This document shows, piece after piece, positions 1-6,109 of a stretch of DNA of 7,997 nucleotides. The notes below the pieces were generated by a model. That model had not been told where the DNA came from. It made no database searches and was given only the letters and a program-made list of their open reading frames with translations. Each line of letters starts with the position of its first letter. Position 1 is the stretch's first letter. The position numbers were made by a program, and so were the translations under genes. Origin of the DNA: an uncultured Treponema sp. (GTDB taxonomy: Bacteria; Spirochaetota; Spirochaetia; Treponematales; Treponemataceae); contig CAKUTI010000047.1 in assembly GCA_934691925.1 (NCBI GenBank), positions 1-7,997 of the forward strand. Reading direction: 5' to 3'.

Positions 1-142
1 CATTTGCAACGTCAAGCGGAAGCGGCGCGCCGTCATCAAGAGTTTTCTTGAGAGCCTTGAAAGTCTCTTTCGGCAGACGGTCTTTCATTGTTTTCTGGTT
101 GAAAACCAGGCTGCCAAAAACTTCAGGTACATTTGCTGTCAT
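1..142 (-). CDS. glnN: Type III glutamine synthetase, N-terminal fragment (cut by window edge)
   Basis: Only the first 47 codons are present; the frame is open at base 1. The peptide begins MTANVPEVFGSLVFNQ and continues with TMKDRLPKETFKALKKTLDD and PLPLDVAN. This matches the N-terminal domain that I know from GSIII (GlnN) enzymes: FGS-VFN, then M-x-RLPK-x-x-x-KALKKT, then DVAN. GSIII enzymes are large (about 700 residues) cytoplasmic dodecamers that make glutamine from glutamate, ammonia and ATP, and are common in Bacteroides, clostridia and spirochaetes. No catalytic residues are in the visible part. The ATG at 142-140 is preceded by a strong Shine-Dalgarno (AAAGGAGG, 158-151) with 8 nt spacing. 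The gene has its own promoter (342-314) and an unusually structured leader of about 165 nt. The family call rests on a short stretch, but the pattern is distinctive. Confidence 0.85.
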   Translation of the reverse strand, partial: MTANVPEVFGSLVFNQKTMKDRLPKETFKALKKTLDDGAPLPLDVAN

Positions 143-166
143 TTTCCCAACCTCCTTTGAGGAAAA
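142..166 (-). promoter_or_regulatory. glnN Shine-Dalgarno within a small local hairpin
   Basis: Read on the minus strand, the ribosome site AAAGGAGG (158-151) can pair locally in two ways. CCUC (162-159) can pair with GAGG (154-151) across an AAAG loop. Alternatively UUUUCC (166-161) can pair with GGAAAA (147-142), whose last A is the first base of the start codon. Either form would partly hide the SD or start codon. The helices are short, so this is a structural observation with a possible regulatory meaning. Confidence 0.4.
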
Positions 167-169
167 CAA

Positions 170-229
170 AAAGACGCCGAACTGCCATTATAAAAGCGGA
201 AATTTCCGCTTCTGCAATCCGACGTCTTT
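170..229 (-). terminator. Long leader hairpin with U-tract upstream of glnN (attenuator candidate)
   Basis: On the minus transcript the 5' arm (229-214, AAAGACGUCGGAUUGC) pairs with the 3' arm (185-170, GCAGUUCGGCGUCUUU) over 16 consecutive positions, three of them G.U. An apical stem is formed by an 18-nt perfect palindrome (211-194, AAGCGGAAAUUUCCGCUU). The 3' arm runs into UUUUUGUUUU, the form of an intrinsic terminator, ending just before the glnN SD. The three wobble positions would be A.C mismatches on the plus strand, so the fold favours the minus transcript. It probably acts in cis as a leader attenuator, or as a stabilising or processing hairpin. Confidence 0.65.
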
Positions 230-254
230 GTCTAAATTATTCTCTAAAATGTTT

Positions 255-292
255 AAAACAGAAAAGGCCGCAAGAATCTCTTTCCTGCGACC
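255..292 (-). terminator. Intrinsic-terminator-like hairpin between the transporter gene and glnN
   Basis: On the minus strand an 11-bp stem forms between GGUCGCAGGAA (292-282) and UUCUUGCGGCC (276-266), with an AGAGA loop and two G.U pairs. It is followed directly by UUUUCUGUUUU (265-255). It could end transcription of the EamA transporter gene, whose stop codon is about 90 nt upstream. Because a good promoter lies between that stop codon and the hairpin, it also falls inside the glnN leader and could attenuate glnN. Confidence 0.75.
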
Positions 293-313
293 TCATTGCC
301 GTTTGATGTTTAT

Positions 314-342
314 GTTATATCTTTTTTATCAAAAATCGTCAA
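314..342 (-). promoter_or_regulatory. Predicted sigma-70-type promoter for glnN
   Basis: The minus strand shows TTGACG (342-337), a 17-nt spacer, then TATAAC (319-314). Each hexamer is one base from consensus. Transcription would start near 307, giving a leader of about 165 nt before the glnN ATG. The spacer is strongly AT-rich, and the site is 40 nt downstream of the transporter stop codon. Confidence 0.65.
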
Positions 343-381
343 TCTGATTTTGACATCTTTAATCCGAATTTTGAAAAAAAA

Positions 382-1368
382 TTACACTTTTGTATTATTT
401 TTTTGATTCTGACCGTTTTTCTTCTTGAAAATATCATAGATTTGTGTGATTAAAATCGCAGAGAACATAAGAGCGCAGCCTGAAATCTCGCGCGCAGAAA
501 GTTTCTCGTGGAGAATCACAGCCGCCGACAAGACCGCAAAAACGCTTTCCATGCACATCACAAGAGGTCCGACAGCAGAATCGCAATGACGCTGGCCGAA
601 AATCTGCAAAGTGTAAGCGACTCCGCAGCTCATCACGCCGGAATAAAAAATCGGCAAGGCAGCGGACTTTATCGCGCTCAGCTTTGGAGACTCGAAAATG
701 AACATCAAAATCAAAGAGATAAAACCTGAAACAAAAAACTGCACGCAAGAAAGCTTTACGCCGTCGCATTTTGAAGCGAAATTGTCAATGCAAAGAATAT
801 GCGCCGTGAAAAAAAACGCGCAGACAAAAGCCTGAATGTCGCCGCGGTTAAGGTTTGAAAAGCCAGAGCCTTTCGCAAAGCTGATAAAATAAAGTCCTAA
901 AAATCCAAGAAAAATACTGAGCCAAGACACAGACGAGATTTTTTTCCGGAAGATGACAAGAGAAGCGAGCGGAACTAAAAACATATAAGTCGCCGTGATA
1001 AAAGCGATTTTTCCAGCCGTTGAATGATAAAACGCGAACTGCTGGAAATTCGCTCCGCCGCACAAGACAAAGCCTTGAATCACGCCGTAAAAAAGCGAAT
1101 TTCTGTTTTTTCTCTTGATTTCAAGAAGTTTTTCATCAGATTTTCTGTTTTCAGGAGAAAGAGAAAGCTTGTATCTCCGCTCAGACAGAAAAGTCAAAAA
1201 AACAATCGGGAGCAGGCTGATTCCGCCAAGAACCGTCCTTACTCCCTGAAACGTGAACGCGTCGATTTTTTCCGCGCCGTCGCTTTGCGCAACAAAAGAA
1301 GTTCCCCAGATAAAAGCCGTCAAAAGCAGAAGAAATATGCCTTTCAAAGATGTCTGTTTTTTTTGCAT
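382..1368 (-). CDS. EamA-family (drug/metabolite transporter superfamily) permease
   Basis: This is a predicted inner-membrane protein of 328 residues with about ten hydrophobic segments in two EamA repeats. The first repeat opens with GIFLLLLTAFIWGTSFVAQ, the typical EamA start, and the second begins near residues 155-175. The family exports or imports small metabolites such as amino acids or nucleobases; the substrate cannot be read from sequence. A charged insert of about 30 residues (rich in K, R and E, around residues 65-95) separates the second and third membrane segments and is longer than usual. The C-terminus is a Lys/Asn-rich tail. I prefer the ATG at 1368 because it puts MQKKQTSLKG directly before TM1 as in relatives. 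A TTG at 1392 with an AGGA close upstream is an alternative that adds eight residues. No convincing promoter was found for it, so it may be read from the upstream operon. Confidence 0.85.
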   Translation of the reverse strand: MQKKQTSLKGIFLLLLTAFIWGTSFVAQSDGAEKIDAFTFQGVRTVLGGISLLPIVFLTFLSERRYKLSLSPENRKSDEKLLEIKRKNRNSLFYGVIQGFVLCGGANFQQFAFYHSTAGKIAFITATYMFLVPLASLVIFRKKISSVSWLSIFLGFLGLYFISFAKGSGFSNLNRGDIQAFVCAFFFTAHILCIDNFASKCDGVKLSCVQFFVSGFISLILMFIFESPKLSAIKSAALPIFYSGVMSCGVAYTLQIFGQRHCDSAVGPLVMCMESVFAVLSAAVILHEKLSAREISGCALMFSAILITQIYDIFKKKNGQNQKNNTKV

Positions 1369-1452
1369 GCAGACAATAATATTGAAAAACAATTTTTCCT
1401 GCTATATTTTCCGATTTTCACCGGAAGTTCACGCAATTCCGAGAAAATGCAA

Positions 1453-1596
1453 GTCATTCTGAATAAACGTTCGTCATTCAAAATTTTAGGCGAGCAATAA
1501 ATTCTCGATTTTCAGAATCTGCAAAAACAAATGGTGCATCAAAGCGAATACAAGCTAGAGTTCAGCATGATTAAAATCTGCACAGTTCAAAATGAC
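1453..1596. repeat. Degenerate short repeat / MITE-like remnant with imperfect terminal inverted repeats
   Basis: The 234-bp gap between the phosphorylase and transporter genes holds a 144-bp stretch bounded by GTCATTCTGAA (1453-1463) and TTCAAAATGAC (1586-1596), inverted copies that agree at 10 of 11 positions. Inside are related fragments: GTCATTCAAAA (1473-1483), TTCAGAATCTGC (1511-1522), TTCAGCATGATT (1561-1572) and AAAATCTGCA (1573-1582). This resembles the dispersed GTCATnCTGAA...TTCAGnATCT intergenic repeats known from many bacterial genomes. It has no coding capacity. The assignment is from internal similarity only. Confidence 0.4.
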
Positions 1597-1602
1597 ATTT
1601 TC

Positions 1603-4077
1603 TCACCCGACAACGGCTTTTATCCTCACTTCCGAAGCATTGTTGTTCACCCTTACATTAAGGCTATCAAGAATTGCGTTCTCGCCGCACGAAAGAATAA
1701 CTTTTCCGTTGTTGTTCCTGTTTTCCACTTCGATTATGAACTTTGTTCCGTTGAATTCGCGCGTGATTTCAGCCTTTTTGATATGGCTTGGCAAGCGCGG
1801 CTCAATGTGAAGCCCCTCGTATTCAGGACGCACGCCGCAGATATATCTTGAAAGCGCGACAAAATTCCATGCGGCAGTTCCTGTAAGCCAGCTGTTTTTC
1901 GCCTGCCCGAAATTTCTCGCCTCTTTTCCTGCAATCATTTGGGAATAAACATAAGGCTCAGTTCTGTGAATCTCGCTGAACTCCTCAACATAGCTCGGAG
2001 CAATTTTTTTGTAATGCTCAAAAGCGTCGTCTGCCCTTCCGTTCACAGCCTCGCCTATAATCACCCACGGATTGTTGTGGCAGAAAATTCCGCCGTTTTC
2101 CTTGTATCCAGGCGGATAAGACGAAACTTCGCCAAGCTCCACATGATAATCCTTGTACGCAGGAGACAAAATCACAATTCCGTATTTTGTGTCTAAATAT
2201 TCTTTAACGCTGTCGAGGGCTTTTTCAGGCAAGCCTTTTTCAGCTCCGATTCTCGCCATCGAGCCAAATCCTTGCGTTTCAATGAAGATTTTTCCGTCAT
2301 CACATTCCTTTGAGCCGACCTTGTTTCCAGCGTCGTCATAAGCGCGCAAGAACCATTCGCCGTCCCAGCCAGCCGTGCAGATTTTCTCTTCCATTTTTTT
2401 TGATTCCGCTTCCGCAAATTCGGCTTCTGTTTCATCTTCCATAAGACGGCACATCGAAGCGTAATCAGGAGACACAAAAACAAACATTTCGGCAATCATG
2501 ACAGACTCGGCGTTTTTTCCGTCCTTGTTAGTGCAGGTCTGGAAAGAATCGTTCGGATTTGTTGAAAAGCAGTTGAGATTAAGGCAGTCGTTCCAGTCCG
2601 CGCGTCCGATTAAAGGAAGCGAGTGCGGCCCCAAATGATTTGTGATATAGCGGAAAGAACGCCTTAAATGCTCAAAAAGAGTCGCTGTGTTTTTCTCGTT
2701 ATTGTCAAAAGGAACTTGCGTTTTCAAGAAGCCGACATCGCCAGTCTCCTTGATGTAATTTGAGACTCCGAGAATAAGCCAGAGCGGATCGTCATTGAAA
2801 TTCGAGCCGACATCGGCATTTCCGCGCTTTGTGAGCGGCTGAAACTGATGATACGCGCTTCCGTCCTCAAACTGCGTCGCCGCAACATCAAAGAGACGCT
2901 CGCGAAGACGCTCTTTCGGAAAACTATGCACAACGCCAAGCATATCCTGGCTAGTGTCCCTGAAGCCGATTCCGCGCCCGATTCCGCTTTCAAAATAAGA
3001 AGCCGAGCGCGCAAAATTGTATGTCACAACGCACTGGTACTGATTCCACAAAGCCATTCTGTCAAGTTTCTCATCTCCAGTCTTCAAAGTGAATTTTGAA
3101 AGAATCTCGCTCCAGCTTTTCTTCAAGTCATCAAAAGCCGCAAGGACCTTTTCCTTTGAGTCAAATTTTCCCTGAATTTCCAACGCTTTTTTCTTGTTCA
3201 CAGGATGGCTTGCGCAGTTTGTGCGGAGAAGATTTTTTTCAGCGTTTGGAGACAAGTCGAATTTATCATTTTCAGCGTTTTCAACATAGCCAAGCAAAAA
3301 GACAAAAGTTCTCTCCTCGCCTGCTTTCAGCTCAAATTCGATTCTATGGCTTGCAACAGGAGACCAGCCGTCAGCAACAGAATTTTTTGATTTTCCGCTT
3401 GCGACAGATTCAGGATTGTCAAGTCCGTTATAAAGCCCCAAAAAAGCCTCACGGTCAGTGTCGAATCCCTGAATTTCAGAATTCACGGAATAAAAAGCGT
3501 AATGATTTCTTCTTTCCCTGTATTCTGTGCGGTGATAAATGCAGCTTCCTTGAAACTCGACCTCGCCTGTTGAAAAATTCCGCTGAAAATTTGTTGCGTC
3601 GTCCTGAGCATTGTACAAGCACCATTCCACAAATGAGACAAGAGAGATTTTTTTTGCCTTTTCAGAATCATTTTTTAAAGTGAGCATCTGAATTTCAACA
3701 TTCTCGCTGTCAGGAACGAAAAAAAGCAAATCAGACTTCAAGCTGTTTTTTGATGACAGGAATCTCGTGTAGCCGAATCCGTGATGACACTCGTACGAGT
3801 CAAGCTCAGTCTGGCACGGCTGCCACGCAGGATTCCAAGTTGTTTCGCCGTCAGTTATGTAAAAATATCGTCCGTTTGAGTCGAGCGGAACGTTGTTGTA
3901 GCGGTAGCGCGTAAGCCGCCGCAGTCTTGCGTCTTTATAAAATGCGTAGCCTCCGGCAGTGTTAGATATAATAGAAAAGAAATCGTTTTTTCCAAGATAG
4001 TTAATCCACGGATAAGGAGTCCGGGGAGTCGTAATCACGTATTCTTTGTTTTTGTCGTCAAAATATCCAAATTTCAT
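1603..4077 (-). CDS. cbp: Cellobiose phosphorylase (glycoside hydrolase family 94)
   Basis: This 824-residue cytoplasmic enzyme has no signal peptide and is close to the usual length for the family (about 810-820). It is predicted to split cellobiose with phosphate to alpha-glucose 1-phosphate and glucose, with inversion, saving one ATP. The N-terminal beta-sandwich begins [39 protein letters not shown] follows, typical of GH94. The (alpha/alpha)6 catalytic barrel carries [10 protein letters not shown] at 491-500. D497 aligns with the general acid Asp490 of the Cellulomonas gilvus enzyme, with W495 beside it. R368 and D374 in [11 protein letters not shown]659/E660, H667 in [11 protein letters not shown]713 and T732-G733 match the sugar and phosphate site positions I recall. 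ATG 4077 has a GGAG upstream. It is the last gene of an ABC importer operon, which fits a disaccharide substrate. Cellobionate or other beta-glucobioses are less likely alternatives. Confidence 0.93.
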   Translation of the reverse strand: MKFGYFDDKNKEYVITTPRTPYPWINYLGKNDFFSIISNTAGGYAFYKDARLRRLTRYRYNNVPLDSNGRYFYITDGETTWNPAWQPCQTELDSYECHHGFGYTRFLSSKNSLKSDLLFFVPDSENVEIQMLTLKNDSEKAKKISLVSFVEWCLYNAQDDATNFQRNFSTGEVEFQGSCIYHRTEYRERRNHYAFYSVNSEIQGFDTDREAFLGLYNGLDNPESVASGKSKNSVADGWSPVASHRIEFELKAGEERTFVFLLGYVENAENDKFDLSPNAEKNLLRTNCASHPVNKKKALEIQGKFDSKEKVLAAFDDLKKSWSEILSKFTLKTGDEKLDRMALWNQYQCVVTYNFARSASYFESGIGRGIGFRDTSQDMLGVVHSFPKERLRERLFDVAATQFEDGSAYHQFQPLTKRGNADVGSNFNDDPLWLILGVSNYIKETGDVGFLKTQVPFDNNEKNTATLFEHLRRSFRYITNHLGPHSLPLIGRADWNDCLNLNCFSTNPNDSFQTCTNKDGKNAESVMIAEMFVFVSPDYASMCRLMEDETEAEFAEAESKKMEEKICTAGWDGEWFLRAYDDAGNKVGSKECDDGKIFIETQGFGSMARIGAEKGLPEKALDSVKEYLDTKYGIVILSPAYKDYHVELGEVSSYPPGYKENGGIFCHNNPWVIIGEAVNGRADDAFEHYKKIAPSYVEEFSEIHRTEPYVYSQMIAGKEARNFGQAKNSWLTGTAAWNFVALSRYICGVRPEYEGLHIEPRLPSHIKKAEITREFNGTKFIIEVENRNNNGKVILSCGENAILDSLNVRVNNNASEVRIKAVVG

Positions 4078-4090
4078 AAAATCTCCAAAA

Positions 4091-4175
4091 ACGCAAAAAG
4101 CGTCCTAAAATCTGTTCTGAAAAATCATTAAATTGAAAAATCAGATTTGCAAAGTTTTCAGCAAGAATCTCTTGC
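4091..4175 (-). other. Intercistronic region with two small stem-loops (permease to phosphorylase)
   Basis: The 104-nt gap between the second permease and the phosphorylase contains, on the minus transcript, GCAAGA-GAU-UCUUGC (4175-4161), a 6-bp stem close to the permease stop codon. Nearer the phosphorylase is ACGC-UUUUU-GCGU (4103-4091), followed by UUUUUGGAG, which is also the SD region. Both are short, and neither is a convincing terminator. They may mark processing or stability sites. I saw no promoter in this gap. Confidence 0.3.
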
Positions 4176-4181
4176 CAAAAA

Positions 4182-5030
4182 TCAGTCTTTAACGCCGCCC
4201 ATCGTAACTCCGCTTATGATGAACCTTGAGAAAATCAGGTAGATTACAAGAAGCGGAATAATCGCAATGAAGACAAGCATATAAACCTGCGCCAAGTCAA
4301 ATTTCATAAAGTCCGCGCTTCTAAGCTGCGCAATAAGAATCGGAATCGTCTTGTTGTTTTTCGATGAAAGAATCAAGGCAGGCAAAAAGTAATTATTCCA
4401 AGACGAGACAAACGTGAAAATCGCCTCGACCGCAACCGCGGGCTTAATCATCGGAAGAACAATCAGATTGAAAGTCTTAAACTCATTCGAGCCGTCAATG
4501 CGCGAAGCCTCAACAATCGAAGCTGGCAATGAAGAGCGCAAATACTGAATCATAAAGAAAAAGACGACAGGAGACGCAACCGAAGGCAAAATCAGCGGCA
4601 GAAGATTATTCATCAGGTGCATTTTTGTGATAAGCTGAACAAACCCCAAAGCCGTAACCTGAGCAGGAATCATCATAACTGCCATTATCATCTTGAACGC
4701 GAAATCCCGTCCTTTGAATCTGTAGGCGAAAATTCCGTACGCCGTCATCGCGGAAAAATAAGTCGCAAGAAAAGCCGAGGCGAACGAGACAAAAACGCTG
4801 TTGAAAAGCGCGCGCAAAACAGGAATATTTGAATTTGAAAAAAGATTCTTCAGATTCGTAAAGAAATTCGTTCCCGGAAGAACCGAAAAGCCAGCGACAA
4901 GCTCGGAATGCATTCTCGTTGAATTTACAATCAAAATCAAAAACGGGACAAGCGAGACTGCGGCAAGAAATATCAAAAAGACATATGAAAAAATTCGTTT
5001 TATAAAAAGTGAAATCTTGTAGCTTTTCAT
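4182..5030 (-). CDS. Carbohydrate ABC transporter permease, MalG/MsmG type
   Basis: This 282-residue inner-membrane protein of the binding-protein-dependent permease family has about six hydrophobic segments. The first is at residues 13-35 and the last at 250-270. The cytoplasmic coupling (EAA) loop is clear: EASRIDGSNEFKTFNLIVLP from E174, with the conserved G180 and the LP pair at 192-193; it docks on the ABC ATPase. The tail IISGVTMGGVKD matches the usual MalG-type C-terminus. GGAG (5040-5037) sits 6 nt before the ATG. It should pair with the neighbouring permease encoded just upstream to form the membrane channel of a sugar importer. By operon context the cargo is probably cellobiose or a short cello-oligosaccharide, but specificity cannot be read from the permease. 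Confidence 0.93.
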   Translation of the reverse strand: MKSYKISLFIKRIFSYVFLIFLAAVSLVPFLILIVNSTRMHSELVAGFSVLPGTNFFTNLKNLFSNSNIPVLRALFNSVFVSFASAFLATYFSAMTAYGIFAYRFKGRDFAFKMIMAVMMIPAQVTALGFVQLITKMHLMNNLLPLILPSVASPVVFFFMIQYLRSSLPASIVEASRIDGSNEFKTFNLIVLPMIKPAVAVEAIFTFVSSWNNYFLPALILSSKNNKTIPILIAQLRSADFMKFDLAQVYMLVFIAIIPLLVIYLIFSRFIISGVTMGGVKD

Positions 5031-5068
5031 AATTTTCTCCTATAAAAATTCAGCAAAAATGATGAAAT

Positions 5069-5088
5069 AAAAACGCGAAACGCTTTTT
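5069..5088 (-). other. Weak stem-loop with U-run between the two permease genes
   Basis: Six nucleotides after the stop of the first permease, the minus transcript reads AAAAAGCG-UUU-CGCGUUUUU. This can fold as GCG/CGC plus AAAAA/UUUUU with one bulged G, followed by AUUUC. It is too weak for an efficient terminator. It may be a partial attenuator or a 3'-end-stabilising element within the operon. Confidence 0.3.
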
Positions 5089-5094
5089 GCATCC

Positions 5095-6018
5095 TTACTT
5101 GCCGATATTTTCTTTCATCGTGAATTTGTAGACAAAGCCGCTGAAAACAGCCGTAACCGCAAAAATCAGCACGGAAACCGCGCCCGCCATTCCATAGTTC
5201 TTGCTGAAAAGGTGCTTGTTAAGATACATAATAAGCGTCATCGAAGTTCTGTCAGGCTGTCCGTAGCCGTTCGTAAGAACCTGCGGAACGTCAAACATCT
5301 GGATTCCGCCGATAAGGCTCGTAATCAGAACGTAGACAAAAATCGGCTTTAGCTGCGGAAGCGTAATCTTAAAGAACATCGTCAAAGGCCCGGCCCCGTC
5401 AATTTTCGCAGCCTCAAAAACGCTCTCGTTGATTCCCATGATTCCAGACATCAGCAAAAGTGTCGTGTTTCCGTACCACATCAAAAGGTTCATAAGAGCG
5501 ACAAGAGAGCGAACCGAATTCTTGTTGAACAAAAAGCGGTAAGGCTCGGCGTGTCCCATTCCAAGCAAAATGCTGTTTACAGGGCCAGAGTCGGCAAAAA
5601 GCATAAAAAACAGCATTGCAAACGCCGAAGCCATAATCAGGTTCGGCATATAAATTACAGTCTTGAAAAACTGCCTGCATTTCAATTTTAGCTCAGTGTC
5701 CGTGAACAAGACAGAAAGAACGAGCGAAAAGACAATCTGAGGAACAAATCCCAAAATCCACATCACAAAAGTGTTCCACGCGTATTTTGGAAGCTCGCTT
5801 TCAAAAAAAACTGTGTAATAATTTTTCAGGCCAACAAAATTCGGTCCGACCTGCTTTAATCCGTCGCGGTAAGTCTCAAAAAAACTATTTCCAATCGTCG
5901 TGATTAAAGGAATCAAAGAAAAAACAAGAAAGGCGATAAAAAACGGAGCAATAAAAATATATCCCCAGTAATCGTACTTAACAGTCTTGTGCCTTTTGGT
6001 TCCAGATTTTTTTTCCAT
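5095..6018 (-). CDS. Carbohydrate ABC transporter permease, MalF/UgpA type
   Basis: This 307-residue inner-membrane permease is the first-permease partner of the operon. A short Lys-rich cytoplasmic N-terminus leads into TM1 (WGYIFIAPFFIAFLVFSLIP, residues 18-37), the pattern typical of UgpA/MsmF-like proteins. Further hydrophobic segments lie near 81-105, 117-142, 170-192, 225-245 and 277-298. The EAA coupling loop reads EAAKIDGAGPLTMFFKITLP from E202, with G208 and LP at 220-221 conserved. I start it at the ATG at 6018, preceded by GAGGGG, rather than at the longer in-frame ATG at 6183. The longer form would overlap the binding-protein gene by 74 bp and add 55 residues of Arg-rich, non-family sequence. 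Role: ATP-driven uptake of the disaccharide delivered by the lipoprotein encoded upstream. Confidence 0.93.
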   Translation of the reverse strand: MEKKSGTKRHKTVKYDYWGYIFIAPFFIAFLVFSLIPLITTIGNSFFETYRDGLKQVGPNFVGLKNYYTVFFESELPKYAWNTFVMWILGFVPQIVFSLVLSVLFTDTELKLKCRQFFKTVIYMPNLIMASAFAMLFFMLFADSGPVNSILLGMGHAEPYRFLFNKNSVRSLVALMNLLMWYGNTTLLLMSGIMGINESVFEAAKIDGAGPLTMFFKITLPQLKPIFVYVLITSLIGGIQMFDVPQVLTNGYGQPDRTSMTLIMYLNKHLFSKNYGMAGAVSVLIFAVTAVFSGFVYKFTMKENIGK

Positions 6019-6045
6019 TTTTTCGCCCCTCTTCTTAAAAAGATG

Positions 6046-6088
6046 ATTCCGCAGATTCTCAGCCGAAAACGGATAAAAACTGCGGAAT
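6046..6088 (-). other. Intercistronic stem-loop after the binding-protein gene
   Basis: On the minus transcript, AUUCCGCAG (6088-6080) pairs perfectly over 9 bp with CUGCGGAAU (6054-6046). The 25-nt loop itself contains a CCG-UUUU-CGG mini-hairpin. The structure begins about 20 nt after the lipoprotein stop codon. CAUCUUUUU follows, which is too displaced for a strong terminator. In many sugar ABC operons a stem-loop at this position protects the binding-protein mRNA or partly ends transcription, giving more binding protein than permease; the same role is inferred here. Confidence 0.6.
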
Positions 6089-6109
6089 TTCGTTCCTATA
6101 ATTTTGACT

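Noticed and set aside
170..292. ANTAR-protein target (two hairpins with hexaloops) in the glnN leader
   Set aside because: ANTAR sites are paired hairpins with six-base loops carrying A at position 1 and G at position 4. The first hairpin here has a 5-nt loop, and the second could have AAAUUU, which lacks the G.
48..347. Plus-strand open frame of 99 codons over the glnN leader
   Set aside because: It overlaps the glnN start, promoter and both hairpins on the opposite strand. The peptide has no recognisable features.
1024..1500. Plus-strand open frame of 158 codons across the transporter start
   Set aside because: It is antisense to a clear EamA gene, rich in Lys/Arg/Phe, with no SD or family match.
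3096..3683. Plus-strand open frame of 195 codons antisense to the phosphorylase
   Set aside because: It lies wholly inside a well-supported GH94 gene, has low-complexity Ser/Gln/Phe/Arg content and no recognisable domain. It is a reading-frame shadow.
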